Counted from the first letter of the stretch, positions 24,352-33,721 are shown. The stretch: DNA of 64,000 nt from JANQJA01 sp040880285 (GCA_040880285.1 JBBDIT010000007.1:1-64000); one strand, 5' to 3'. Notes: generated by a model not told the origin, from the sequence alone. Made by a program: numbers and translations.

Positions 24352-25344
24352 GTGACGGCAGTTTCAGCCCTACAAGCCACGTCTTCCGTGGCGGCCAACG
24401 ATTTATTGGCGCTGTGCAAATCGGCAGCGGATGGCTTGCGCCTGGATATCCTCCGCGTATTGCAGGATGAATCGTTCGGCGTGCTGGAACTCTGTCACAT
24501 CTTCCAGATGTCACAACCGGGGATGAGTCACCACCTGAAGGTACTGGCGAGCGGTGGGCTGGTGGAGACTCGCCGAGAGGGCAACTCGATCTTTTATCGT
24601 CGCCCCATGATTGACTCCGGGAGCCCACTCATCCACCTGATGGATAGCTTCTTCGAAACCGTTGATCGCATTCCACTCGCCCCGGAAGTGGTGGCCCGCA
24701 CCGCAGAAGTCCATACGGAGCGCGCACGGAGCTCGCGGCAATTTTTTGAAAAACACGCCGACCAGTTCAAGGACAACCAGAGCCTGATCGCCGATTTTAC
24801 CCATTATGCGGCTTGTGTCCGTGACCTGATCAGCAACGAGCAGATTGGGCCCGCTGCAAAAGTACTTGAGGTTGGGCCCGGCGAAAGTGAACTGCTTGCG
24901 ATGCTGGCTAGCAAGTTCGATCAGGTCACTGCCCTTGATAACTCGCGGGAAATGCTGGCCAAGGCACAGGGCGCGCTCACCAGGGAACTCAAAGCCAGGG
25001 TTTCATTTGTCCACGGAGAAGCCGAAGACCTGGCCGCAAGCGGCGCCACGCTGGACCTGATTGTCATGAACATGGTCTTGCACCATCTGCCCTCGCCAGC
25101 TCGATTGTTCAGGACCGCCAGTCAACTCCTCAATCCGGCGGGGCGACTGTTGATCATCGATTTGAGGCCCCATAACCAGGACTGGGCGCGCGACATTTGT
25201 GGCGACCTCTGGCTCGGTTTTGAGCCCTCGGATCTTGAAGACTGGGCCGCAGAAGCTGGCCTGGAGCGGGGCCAGAGTGTGTACCTTGGCCTCAAAAATG
25301 GTTTTCAGATTCAGGTTCGCCTTTTCCATAAACCACAAACTTAA
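24352..25344 (+). CDS. sahR: ArsR-family regulator fused to a SAM-binding methyltransferase domain (SahR-like)
   Basis: A 330-residue fusion: an ArsR winged helix (about 16-85, with SQPGMSHHLKVL recognition helix) and a class I methyltransferase-like domain from about 150, with motif I LEVGPGESE at 172-180. It directly precedes ahcY by 61 nt. This architecture and neighbour match SahR, a proteobacterial repressor of methionine-cycle genes that senses S-adenosylhomocysteine. I chose GTG 24352, which has GAGG 5 nt upstream and leaves the palindromic operator in the leader; ATG 24304 is the alternative. Confidence 0.85.
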   Translation: MTAVSALQATSSVAANDLLALCKSAADGLRLDILRVLQDESFGVLELCHIFQMSQPGMSHHLKVLASGGLVETRREGNSIFYRRPMIDSGSPLIHLMDSFFETVDRIPLAPEVVARTAEVHTERARSSRQFFEKHADQFKDNQSLIADFTHYAACVRDLISNEQIGPAAKVLEVGPGESELLAMLASKFDQVTALDNSREMLAKAQGALTRELKARVSFVHGEAEDLAASGATLDLIVMNMVLHHLPSPARLFRTASQLLNPAGRLLIIDLRPHNQDWARDICGDLWLGFEPSDLEDWAAEAGLERGQSVYLGLKNGFQIQVRLFHKPQT

Positions 25345-25405
25345 AGACGTTTCACTACACCCCATTCATTCACTAACCATCCATTCACTAACAAAGGATT
25401 CAACA

Positions 25406-26773
25406 ATGAGTAAACAGGACTATAAGGTCGCTGACATAAGCCTTGCAAAATACGGCCGTGCGGAAATCGAGCTCGCAGAAGCTGAAATGCCGGCGCTCAT
25501 GGCCCTGCGCGAAAAGTACCGCAAGGAGCAACCATTAAAAGACGCACGCATCATCGGCTGTATCCACATGACGATCCAGACCGCGGTACTGATGGAAACC
25601 CTGATCGATCTCGGTGCTGAAATCCGCTGGTCCTCGTGCAATATTTTCTCAACCCAGGATCATGCGGCCGCTGCCATGGCCGATGCGGGCATTCCTGTCT
25701 ACGCGTGGAAAGGCGAGACCGAAGAGGAGTTTGTCTGGTGCATTGAGCAAACCATCCTCGAAGATGGCAAGCCGTGGAACGCCAACATGATCCTCGATGA
25801 TGGCGGTGACCTGACTGCCATGATTCACGATAAGTATCCCGACATGCTGGACAAGATTCACGGTATCACCGAGGAAACCACAACCGGTGTTCACCGTCTC
25901 TACGAAATGATGCGTGAAGGTTCGCTGAAAGTACCTGCCATCAACGTCAATGATTCGGTCACCAAATCCAAGAATGACAACAAGTATGGCTGTCGTCACA
26001 GCTTGAACGATGCCATCAAACGCGCGACGGACATGCTGATGTCAGGTAAACGCGCGCTGGTCGTCGGCTACGGCGACGTGGGTAAGGGTTCAGCCCAGAG
26101 TCTGCGCCAGGAAGGCATGATCGTAAAAGTTTCTGAAATTGACCCGATTTGCGCGATGCAGGCATGCATGGATGGCTACGAGGTGGTTTCTCCTTATAAA
26201 AACGGCCAGAACACCGGCAAACTGGGCGACGTGGATGAACTGCTGCTGGGCAGTACAGACCTTTTGGTCACTTGTACCGGCAACATCGATGCCTGTGACA
26301 AGAACATGCTGCAGAAACTCAAGTCAAACGCCGTTGTTTGTAACATTGGCCACTTCGATACCGAGATCGATACCAAATACATGCGCGATAATTGGCGCTG
26401 GGAAGAGGTAAAGCCACAGGTCCACAAGATCTATCGCAGCAATGATGTCAAGGATTACATCCTGCTGCTGTCGGAAGGGCGCCTGGTGAATCTTGGCAAT
26501 GCAACCGGCCACCCGTCTCGCATTATGGATGGATCCTTCGCCAACCAGGTTCTGGCACAAATGTACCTGTTCGAGCGCAAGTGGGCGGACCACGACCTGA
26601 ACCAGCGTCAGCCGGTCAACGTCGAAGTGTTACCCAAGTCTCTTGACGAGGAAGTCGCAAGATACATGGTACAGGGCTTTGGTGGAGTAGTGACTCAACT
26701 GACCGCCGAACAGGCCAAGTATATCGACGTCACCCAGGAAGGTCCTTTCAAGATCGACGCCTATCGCTACTAA
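25406..26773 (+). CDS. ahcY: Adenosylhomocysteinase
   Basis: A 455-residue S-adenosylhomocysteine hydrolase. It shows the SCNIFSTQDHAAAA substrate-binding region, the NAD-binding VGYGDVGKG motif, NIGHFDTEID and the C-terminal YRY that closes the NAD site of a neighbouring subunit. It splits SAH to adenosine and homocysteine in the methyl cycle. ATG 25406 has AAGGA upstream. Probably co-transcribed with and repressed by the SahR-like gene. A 14-bp hairpin follows. Confidence 0.97.
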   Translation: MSKQDYKVADISLAKYGRAEIELAEAEMPALMALREKYRKEQPLKDARIIGCIHMTIQTAVLMETLIDLGAEIRWSSCNIFSTQDHAAAAMADAGIPVYAWKGETEEEFVWCIEQTILEDGKPWNANMILDDGGDLTAMIHDKYPDMLDKIHGITEETTTGVHRLYEMMREGSLKVPAINVNDSVTKSKNDNKYGCRHSLNDAIKRATDMLMSGKRALVVGYGDVGKGSAQSLRQEGMIVKVSEIDPICAMQACMDGYEVVSPYKNGQNTGKLGDVDELLLGSTDLLVTCTGNIDACDKNMLQKLKSNAVVCNIGHFDTEIDTKYMRDNWRWEEVKPQVHKIYRSNDVKDYILLLSEGRLVNLGNATGHPSRIMDGSFANQVLAQMYLFERKWADHDLNQRQPVNVEVLPKSLDEEVARYMVQGFGGVVTQLTAEQAKYIDVTQEGPFKIDAYRY

Positions 26774-26796
26774 TCGATTAGCATAGGCAGGCTATT

Positions 26797-26830
26797 CCTT
26801 CTGCGCCTCCGCTCCCGGAGGCGCAGAAGG
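26797..26830. terminator. Strong hairpin between convergent ahcY and amidohydrolase genes
   Basis: A perfect 14-bp GC-rich stem (26797-26810 with 26817-26830) and a 6-nt loop GCTCCC, 23 nt after the ahcY stop. No T tract follows on the plus strand and only a short A/T stretch on the minus, so it may block read-through or stabilise 3' ends rather than act as a standard intrinsic terminator. Confidence 0.6.
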
Positions 26831-26873
26831 GGGGTTTAGCCGGGGCGCGGTCCCGCCAGTCATCGTCGTTGCG

Positions 26874-28145
26874 TTAGCGACTAAAAACCCGAAGGTCCTT
26901 GTACCGATCCCGTAACTGGGTTTGCCTGCTTTCGAGCTTGACGGGTTGGCCTTTGATTAACATCGTCGTTGGCGCCGACATCAACTCAAGTGGATCGCCA
27001 TTCCAGATCACGATATCCGCATCCATCCCTCTTTCAAGTTTGCCGTAGCTGTCTGCAAGGCCCCAGATTCTCGCAGCATTGCTGGTGATCGCATTGACTG
27101 CATCCTGCCAGTCCATGCCGTTAGCCACCGCGACACCGGCGCCCTGGGTTAAGGTTCTGTTGTCACCAAACAAGTCCGATGTCATAAATGCCACCGTGAC
27201 CCCCGCCGCCGCCAGCATCGCCGCATTATCCAGTCTTGTCGCCAGTAGGTCGAAGTTACGCGGTATATTGTCCAAGGGATCAATGACTACCGAAACACCG
27301 CGATCGGCCAGCAGGTCTCTCACCTTCCAGGCTTCACGACCACCCACCAGGACGATCCCAATATCAAATTCACCGAGGCGATCGAGCACCATCTCGATCT
27401 CCGATGCACGGTCCACATCGATAACGAGTGGCTTGTCTCGTGCCAATACCGGCACCAGTGCCTCAAGGTCGAGGGTCGACTCGCGCAGGTCTCGGAACCT
27501 CGCCCTTTCGATATCGCGCCTGTGGTTACTGTACTCTTTAGCTTCTCGCAAGGCATCGACGAGATCGATCAATGCTTTTGCCCTGGAACCACCGGCATAA
27601 CGCCGGCCACCTTCACCCAACTCAACAAAGACTGCATTGCTGTCGTTTACGATGAAGTCACGGGTACCCGCAAGGTGAATAATGGCACTTTGACCGGCAA
27701 ACACCTCGCTACCTGCAGACGGCTTAACAATGGCGCGGGTGACACCCTCAATTCGGGTAATCGGTATCAATTGTGAATGGCGATCGATGGCCAACGCAAC
27801 CTGAAAACCGGCACCCATGTCACTGTCACGAAGACGATGATCGGACCGTACCGTAGAACTCTCGACTTCTCCCAGACCAAGATAGGTGGAAGAATCAAAC
27901 AGGCCAGGCGTGACCCAGGCACCCGCTGCATCTATTACTGTTGCACCGGGCACGTCAAGTACGCTGCCAATCTGTTCAATCCTGCCATCACGAACCAGGA
28001 TATCGCCACGGTCAATGACTCCCGCCTCGGACGAGGTAACCAGGCGTCCATTCTTGATCAGGTAATCTGCCGCTACCGCAGGCATCGACAACACAAAGGC
28101 TGACAGGCACACACAAAAACAAAACCGAATCGTTAATTTGTTCAT
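26874..28145 (-). CDS. Secreted amidohydrolase-like protein lacking the HxH metal motif
   Basis: A 423-residue protein with a signal peptide (1-26, ending AVAA) and an amidohydrolase fold: N-terminal beta domain (YLIKNGRLVTSS), GAWVTPGLFDSST where active members have DxHxH, and a C-terminal GKLERGMDADIVIWNGDPL. The metal-binding HxH is replaced by S-x-Y. It overlaps the upstream amidohydrolase by 4 nt (ATGA), so the two are translated together. Likely a non-catalytic or altered partner of the upstream enzyme, possibly in one complex; this is inference. Confidence 0.8.
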   Translation of the reverse strand: MNKLTIRFCFCVCLSAFVLSMPAVAADYLIKNGRLVTSSEAGVIDRGDILVRDGRIEQIGSVLDVPGATVIDAAGAWVTPGLFDSSTYLGLGEVESSTVRSDHRLRDSDMGAGFQVALAIDRHSQLIPITRIEGVTRAIVKPSAGSEVFAGQSAIIHLAGTRDFIVNDSNAVFVELGEGGRRYAGGSRAKALIDLVDALREAKEYSNHRRDIERARFRDLRESTLDLEALVPVLARDKPLVIDVDRASEIEMVLDRLGEFDIGIVLVGGREAWKVRDLLADRGVSVVIDPLDNIPRNFDLLATRLDNAAMLAAAGVTVAFMTSDLFGDNRTLTQGAGVAVANGMDWQDAVNAITSNAARIWGLADSYGKLERGMDADIVIWNGDPLELMSAPTTMLIKGQPVKLESRQTQLRDRYKDLRVFSR

Positions 28146-29560
28146 TGTGTCGCTCCCGTCCTGTAACCCAATTCGAAGTCCGTCACCGGCACAATGCCTT
28201 TTGCCCGGTCGAACCTGACCACCCCGTCAATCAACACAAGTTTCGTCCTGGTATAAACAGAAAACGGGTTGCCGTCCCAGACAACGATGTCTGCCACCTT
28301 ACCGACCTCGATAGAACCAATTTCATCTTCGAGCCCCAGCGCCCTGGCTGCATTCAGCGTTATCCAGGAAATGGCGGTTTCAATCCCCATGTCCAGCCCC
28401 ATCCGTTGTCCTGCCGCCAGCGCCTTGGCCGCCTCCTGGTTCAACCGCTGGATGTCGAACGCCGAGTCCGAGTGGACAATGGCGCAAGCGCCGGCATTTT
28501 CAACCAATGCCGCGTTCTCTTCGATCCCGTCGAAAGACTCCAGTTTGAACCTGGCCCAGTCGGCCCACATCGCGCTGCATATATTATTTTCGGCCAACAG
28601 GTCAGCGATTTTGTAGGATTCCACCGCATGCTGGAACGTGGTAATCCGATAGCCAAATTCGCGCGACAGATCGATCATATTCGCCATCTCATCGGCACGG
28701 TAGCAGTGGTTGTGGACCAGAATCTCACCTTCAAGGACACCCACGAGCGTTTCTGATTGCAAGTCACGCCCGGGTGGTTCGGGTCGCGTCTTGTCTTCCT
28801 TGTCACTGGCCTCAAAGTCGGCCAGTTTCTCTTCGTAGGCTTGCCACTTTCTCTGGTAATCCTGTGCCTTGATCCAGGCAGCTCGATACCCCGCCATATT
28901 GCCCATGCGGGTTGCTGGCGAACTGCCTTTGCTACCATAGACACGTTTCGGGTTTTCTCCACATGCCATCTTGAGGCCATAGGGTGCACCGGGATACTTC
29001 ATCCCCTGGACGGTGCGTGATGAAACATTTTTCAGCACCACGCTTCGCCCACCAATCAGGTTGGCGGACCCGGGTAGTATCTGCAGCGTGGTGACACCTC
29101 CGGCGAGGGCCAAAGGAAATTGTGGGTCCTGGGGCCAGACGGAGTGTTCTGCCCAAACCTCCGCCGTCACCGGTGATGTCGCCTCGTTACCGTCAGAGTG
29201 GGGTGCGTAAGATGGGGATGGATAGACCCCCAGATGGCTATGAACGTCAATGATACCGGGCGTAATCCAGCTCCCCGATACATCAATGACCTGCTGGCCG
29301 GCGCCTGTCCCTGCCGGTTCGCCGGCGCCGACGGCGACAATTTCGCCGTCAGCTAGCCAAACGTAACCACGTTCGATAGCGTCCCCATTGCCAACCAGGA
29401 TTCGGGCATTGGTAAAGACAACTTCAGTCGCCGCAGGCGGCGAGTAGGTGGATGGGTAAGGGTCCGCGATATCACCGCGGGCCGCGCCAGTGAAGACGAT
29501 AGTAACGACCGTAAGGAGTAGCCTGGTCATCAGTATCGCCACTCGAGTCACAATAATCAT
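28142..29560 (-). CDS. Secreted metal-dependent amidohydrolase
   Basis: A 472-residue protein with an N-terminal signal/anchor (hydrophobic to about residue 30, ending ARGD), the intact metal motif DVHSHLG in GIIDVHSHLGVYP, later His residues (VHNHCYR, FQHAVES, VHSDSA) and the C-terminal GKVADIVVWDGNPF. It belongs to the imidazolonepropionase/dipeptidase-like amidohydrolases and probably hydrolyses a cyclic amide or peptide bond in the periplasm; the substrate is unknown. ATG 29560 has GGAGG 5 nt upstream, better than ATG 29572. It pairs with the HxH-less protein downstream. Confidence 0.85.
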   Translation of the reverse strand: MIIVTRVAILMTRLLLTVVTIVFTGAARGDIADPYPSTYSPPAATEVVFTNARILVGNGDAIERGYVWLADGEIVAVGAGEPAGTGAGQQVIDVSGSWITPGIIDVHSHLGVYPSPSYAPHSDGNEATSPVTAEVWAEHSVWPQDPQFPLALAGGVTTLQILPGSANLIGGRSVVLKNVSSRTVQGMKYPGAPYGLKMACGENPKRVYGSKGSSPATRMGNMAGYRAAWIKAQDYQRKWQAYEEKLADFEASDKEDKTRPEPPGRDLQSETLVGVLEGEILVHNHCYRADEMANMIDLSREFGYRITTFQHAVESYKIADLLAENNICSAMWADWARFKLESFDGIEENAALVENAGACAIVHSDSAFDIQRLNQEAAKALAAGQRMGLDMGIETAISWITLNAARALGLEDEIGSIEVGKVADIVVWDGNPFSVYTRTKLVLIDGVVRFDRAKGIVPVTDFELGYRTGATQ

Positions 29561-29782
29561 CAATTCCTCCATGGAATGCGAGGGGATTCAAAGTTGAGCC
29601 GTCAGGCCGCCAAAAGTCGCACAAGATATCATAGATAAGCCCACGTTATCCGCCACGATAGGCTTTCCTGATAAGTGGAGCGCGGCTGTACAAATAGCGG
29701 TGCTGTCAACATAATGTGGCGCTTGTCTAAATTTAATCATGCTCGCCGGGCCCGATCTGCCCGGACCAACCAAGGAATTCGC

Positions 29783-30733
29783 GTGACCCTCAAGAACGAA
29801 GCAAAACTGGCCAGCGTTGAAGAAATTCAGCAGAACTTCGAGGAGCTACACTATATCTGTAGCTTACAGATCGCCACTGCGGTCTTCCTTGCGTATCACC
29901 TCGAAAAACCCATCCTGATTGAAGGCCCACCTGGAGTGGGTAAGACCGAGCTGGCGAAAACAACCGCGGAGATGCTGGACCTCGAGTGTATCCGTCTACA
30001 GTGCTATGAGGGCCTGGATGAAGCCAAGGCAATCTATGAGTGGAAGTATGGCAAGCAGCTACTTTATACCCAGGTACTCAAAGAGACCCTGGCTGAAATC
30101 CTGGATGGTGCCAAGGGCCTGACAGAGTCCGTGGCCAAACTGCATGAGTTTGGCGACATCTTTTTCTCGGAAGACTTCCTTGAACCCCGACCGCTACTCA
30201 AGGCATTAAAGGACCCGGAGGGCTGCGTCCTCCTGATTGACGAGGTCGACAAGTCTGACCATGAATTTGAATCCCTGTTGCTTGAGATGTTATCCGACTT
30301 CCAGTTGTCGATCCCGGAGATCGGCACCATCAAGGCCAGGCCCGACCGCAAGCCCCTGGTATTCCTGACCAGCAATAACACGCGGGAAATCAGTGACGCG
30401 CTCAAACGTCGCTGTCTGCACCTTTATATTCCTTTCCCGGATGCGGCGCTGGAACGCCAGATCATTGAAGCACGTGTGCCCGAGGTTGCTGAAAAGTTAC
30501 GCAACCAACTGGTGGCGTTTATCCAGGAATTGCGGGACATGGACCTCAAAAAAGTCCCGGCGATTTCCGAGACGATCGACTGGGCAAGGACGCTGATATT
30601 GCTGCATACCGAATCCCTGGACCCGGATCTGGTAAGACAAACCCTCAATGTCATCCTGAAATTCCAGGAAGACATTGAAACCGTCGAGGCCGAATTGCAG
30701 AGCGTAACCAATAAGGCACTCAAAGAGAGCTGA
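29783..30733 (+). CDS. MoxR-type AAA+ ATPase
   Basis: A 316-residue AAA+ protein with Walker A GPPGVGKT at 48-55, Walker B VLLIDEVDK and sensor 1 FLTSNN. GTG 29783 has AAGGAA 6 nt upstream. MoxR ATPases act as chaperones that, with a VWA partner, insert cofactors or remodel complexes. The partner VWA gene starts 5 nt downstream. This resembles the CoxD/CoxE pair of aerobic CO dehydrogenase clusters, but no CO dehydrogenase genes are nearby. Confidence 0.9.
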   Translation: MTLKNEAKLASVEEIQQNFEELHYICSLQIATAVFLAYHLEKPILIEGPPGVGKTELAKTTAEMLDLECIRLQCYEGLDEAKAIYEWKYGKQLLYTQVLKETLAEILDGAKGLTESVAKLHEFGDIFFSEDFLEPRPLLKALKDPEGCVLLIDEVDKSDHEFESLLLEMLSDFQLSIPEIGTIKARPDRKPLVFLTSNNTREISDALKRRCLHLYIPFPDAALERQIIEARVPEVAEKLRNQLVAFIQELRDMDLKKVPAISETIDWARTLILLHTESLDPDLVRQTLNVILKFQEDIETVEAELQSVTNKALKES

Positions 30734-30738
30734 TAATC

Positions 30739-32196
30739 GTGGATCGCACCCTTGTCGACTTCGTTAAGGCCCTGCGTACCGCCGAGGTCAAGGTGTCACC
30801 GGCGGAGACGCTCGATGCCATGCATGCGATGAATATCGTCGGCTACGAGGATCGGGAATTCCTGAAGAACTCCCTTGGTCTGGTACTGGCAAAGAATCCG
30901 GAAGAAAAAGAAACGTTCGACTCCTGCTTTGATCGCTTTTTTACGTTTGATAAATTCCAGTCATCCATGAGTGATGAAATGGAGGACGACACCTCCAGCG
31001 CGTTCGATGACGACGGCGACTTTGACCTTTCTGAACGCGGAGAAAACCAGCAATCAGGCAAAGGTGGGGGTCAAGGGGGCGCAGGGGGCGGTGGACAGGC
31101 CGAAGCTGACCTGGAAGAAAGTACGCTCCAACCCACTTCAGCCCTCGGCAAGTTGCTGATGAGCGGCGACCGTACCGAACTGACCATCGCGATGGCCGAG
31201 GCCGGACGGGAAGTTGAGGTCAACCAGATCGTGGTCTTCACCCAGAAAGGCCTTTATACCCGCAAGATTATGGATGCCATGGGGTTGAAGGGCCTGCAGG
31301 ATGAAATTGGGGAACTAAAGGCACATGGCGGCGTACCCCAGAGCAAGCTCTCAGGAAAATTGAAGAAAGCCCGGGATCAGCTTCGCGAGAAGGTACGGGA
31401 CTATGTTGAGAAACAATTTTTCCTGCACGCGGATGAATCCGGCAAGCAGCTCCGCGAGGAACTCCTGAAGAAAGTCAAACTGTCCAATCTTGAGAAACGC
31501 AACTTCAAGGATGTGCAGGAAGTCGTATTCAAGATGGCGAAGAAGCTGATCGCCATTCACTCCAAACGTCGTAAAACCTATCGCCGGGGACAGCTGGACG
31601 TACGCAAGACGCTTCGCAGCAACATGCAGTATGACGGCATGATGTTCAACATCAAGTGGAAGTCATCCAAAGTGGACCGTCCCAAAGTGATGTGTATTTG
31701 TGATGTCAGCGGGTCAGTAAGTAATTACTCACGTTTTCTGCTCATGTTCCTGTACAGCCTGGCCGAAATCCTGCCCAAGGTCCGGTCGTTTGCATTTTCG
31801 TCTGATCTTGGTGAAGTCACCGAGCTATTTGAAAACAGTAATCTTGAAGATGCCATGTCCAAGACCATGCGCGACTACGGCAACGGTTCAACCGACTACG
31901 GCCAGATGCTGACCGACTTCAAGAACCATGTGCTCGATGACGTCAACAACAAAACCACGGTCATCATCCTTGGTGACGCCCGCAATAACTATGGAGATCC
32001 CAAGGCTGAAATTCTTCGGGAAATCTACGACCGGGCCAAACGGGTGATCTGGCTGAATCCGGAGCCCCGGATGAGCTGGACGGTAGGAGATGCCGAGATG
32101 AAAAAGTACGCGCCAGCCTGCCACCAGGTCGAAGTGTGTAACTCCCTGGTACACCTGGAGCGGGTGGTCGCCAATTTGCTGAAATCAGTGAGCTGA
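30739..32196 (+). CDS. CoxE-type VWA domain protein
   Basis: A 485-residue protein. An N-terminal helical part is followed by an acidic stretch and a Gly-rich linker (about 106-122), a long charged helical region, and a C-terminal VWA domain with MIDAS D322-x-S324-x-S326 (CICDVSGSVS), later T and D ligands (NGSTDYG, ILGDARNN). VWA CoxE proteins work with MoxR ATPases. The GTG start follows moxR by 5 nt, so the pair is one operon. The target complex is unknown. Confidence 0.88.
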   Translation: MDRTLVDFVKALRTAEVKVSPAETLDAMHAMNIVGYEDREFLKNSLGLVLAKNPEEKETFDSCFDRFFTFDKFQSSMSDEMEDDTSSAFDDDGDFDLSERGENQQSGKGGGQGGAGGGGQAEADLEESTLQPTSALGKLLMSGDRTELTIAMAEAGREVEVNQIVVFTQKGLYTRKIMDAMGLKGLQDEIGELKAHGGVPQSKLSGKLKKARDQLREKVRDYVEKQFFLHADESGKQLREELLKKVKLSNLEKRNFKDVQEVVFKMAKKLIAIHSKRRKTYRRGQLDVRKTLRSNMQYDGMMFNIKWKSSKVDRPKVMCICDVSGSVSNYSRFLLMFLYSLAEILPKVRSFAFSSDLGEVTELFENSNLEDAMSKTMRDYGNGSTDYGQMLTDFKNHVLDDVNNKTTVIILGDARNNYGDPKAEILREIYDRAKRVIWLNPEPRMSWTVGDAEMKKYAPACHQVEVCNSLVHLERVVANLLKSVS

Positions 32197-32440
32197 TCAC
32201 ACCGCACCGATCTTACCTTTTACCTTGAAACGCCCTGAAATCAGGCGCTTGGGTGACTTTACCGACTGAACTTTTGGTATTAAAGGGGCAAATAAATGTG
32301 CTATCGTACCAGTCTGGCGTCTGGTGCCGGTGTTACAAGGACTTATCGGTCCGAGTGACACCTTGTGTGGTTAACCACCGACACAACGGCACTGTCAGCA
32401 AGGCTGACACCGACGATCGTTATATCCTAACGAGATGATC

Positions 32441-32941
32441 ATGGCAGTAAAAGAATCTAGCGATGCAGTACTGGTGGGCGAGCTTGCGACTTATCTCTCG
32501 AGGAAAATGCGCAATGATGAAGATGCCCATGACCTGGCGCAGGAAGCCTTTCTCCGGATGCACAAGTTCCAGCAAGAAAAGCATCTGGATAACGCCAGGG
32601 CTTTTCTGTTCAAAACCGCCAACAACCTTGCCGTGGACCAGATGCGACGAGCCCGCGTCCATGACAAATACCTGAGTTCCGAAATGCTCCCTGAACAATC
32701 AGACGAAGAAGACGATAAGTGCGCCCCGTCGGCTGAACGGACGGTCTCTGCCGAACAGGAACTGGACAAGCTCTATGAGGTTGTAGATCGCATGCCGCCA
32801 AAAGTCAGGCGCGCGTTTTTACTGCATCGTGGCAAGGATATGAGCTACTCCGAAATCGCCAACGAGATGAACGTTTCCACCAGTATGGTAGAAAAGTACA
32901 TTATCGAGGCGTTAAAGATGTTGCGGAACGAGCTGCAGTAG
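32441..32941 (+). CDS. ECF RNA polymerase sigma factor (FecI-like)
   Basis: A 166-residue sigma-70 family protein with region 2 (DAHDLAQEAFLRMHKF, then FLFKTANNLAVDQMRR) and region 4 (MPPKVRRAFLLHRGKDMSYS, then IANEMNVSTSMVEKYI). Such FecI-type factors usually control a TonB-dependent receptor, and a large one lies 0.8 kb downstream. ATG 32441 is preferred over 32435 because GAG lies 6 nt upstream. A short DUF4880 protein is encoded convergently, 14 nt away. Confidence 0.88.
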   Translation: MAVKESSDAVLVGELATYLSRKMRNDEDAHDLAQEAFLRMHKFQQEKHLDNARAFLFKTANNLAVDQMRRARVHDKYLSSEMLPEQSDEEDDKCAPSAERTVSAEQELDKLYEVVDRMPPKVRRAFLLHRGKDMSYSEIANEMNVSTSMVEKYIIEALKMLRNELQ

Positions 32942-32955
32942 CGCATTTACGGGGT

Positions 32956-33219
32956 TTAAGTCCGTGCACCTTCCACCTTTCGCTTGAAGGCCGATAGTGG
33001 CGGGAAAGGCTGCAGCTCTTCGAACTCCATGTCGGCCACAACCGAAACCCCTTCCCAGAGCTCGAGGATCTCGACAAAGGCACGCTGTTCCATGCGACCC
33101 CGCTTGAGCCACTCAAAAAACCGGTAACGATCATCAGCACCGACATCGTCTGCTCGCAACCGGGCAAACCACCGGATGGCTTGTTCGGCGAGTTCCTCCG
33201 GTATCTCAGGCTGACTCAT
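32956..33219 (-). CDS. Stand-alone DUF4880 (FecR N-terminal-like) protein
   Basis: An 87-residue protein matching only the N-terminal cytoplasmic domain of FecR-type anti-sigma factors (ELAEQAIRWFARLRADD, then FFEWLKRGRMEQRAFVEILE). It lacks the membrane helix and periplasmic sensor domain. ATG 33219 has GGAG upstream. It faces the ECF sigma gene, whereas fecI-fecR are normally co-directional. It could bind the sigma factor as a soluble anti-sigma or helper protein, or be a remnant of a fecR gene; the intact frame and ribosome binding site favour a functional gene. Confidence 0.75.
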   Translation of the reverse strand: MSQPEIPEELAEQAIRWFARLRADDVGADDRYRFFEWLKRGRMEQRAFVEILELWEGVSVVADMEFEELQPFPPLSAFKRKVEGART

Positions 33220-33721
33220 CTGGTGCTCCCGAATGTGTAGGTTTGTAATTTTTGGCCCATCCACTTCTTGATGGCTTCTTGATGGGATGGCTCCCTTCTG
33301 GATAAGACGCGGGCTCGCTACAATTGGTTTATGACTCCTCCTTGAGTCGACCTGTGCAGGACAAAAGTTCTAACCATCCGCATCTTTTTGCCTGGCATGC
33401 TTGCGATTGAACCCAGAGGAAAATATTTTGCAGGTTTTGCAGCACGATGCAGAAAATTGCGTTAGAATCCCGTGTCCGTGCGACTAACCGCATTTCTGCT
33501 CGCAGATCTTCGCCAGGCAGCAGAACAGAAATTTGCACTATATTGGTGCGCTTCTGACCCGGTCTTACCATTTTTCCTTCATTTTTAAACTTTTTTTCCA
33601 TTTTTACTGTGGGATTGGCCTCCTCATCCGTCTCATATATACCAGTGTGTATTCACTGCCCAGGTCCCGGCATGTTGCGGGGACCCAAAATGATCATCCA
33701 ACTAGTTGGGGGAACTAACAC
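33220..33721. other. Leader region of the TonB-dependent receptor with palindrome at the ribosome binding site
   Basis: About 500 nt without a supported gene. It holds an inverted repeat GGTCCC/GGGACC (33662-33685), a T-rich tract (33570-33610), and a perfect 12-bp palindrome CCAACTAGTTGG (33698-33709) that runs directly into the GGGGGA ribosome binding site of the receptor gene. The layout suggests a long regulated 5' leader or an operator. No clear sigma-70 or ECF promoter consensus was identified. Confidence 0.45.

Noticed and set aside
25361..25396. Direct repeat of CATTCACTAAC before ahcY
   Set aside because: A short local duplication in the spacer with no dyad symmetry; not convincing as a regulatory site.
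29588..29773. 61-codon minus-strand ORF upstream of the amidohydrolases
   Set aside because: No ribosome binding site and no domain; lies in the divergent promoter region of the MoxR operon.
29783..32196. Evidence for CO oxidation from CoxD/CoxE-like genes
   Set aside because: MoxR-VWA pairs are widespread and no CO dehydrogenase subunit is near.
33329..33601. 90-codon minus-strand ORF in the receptor leader
   Set aside because: No ribosome binding site, odd composition and no recognisable domain; the region is better read as a leader.
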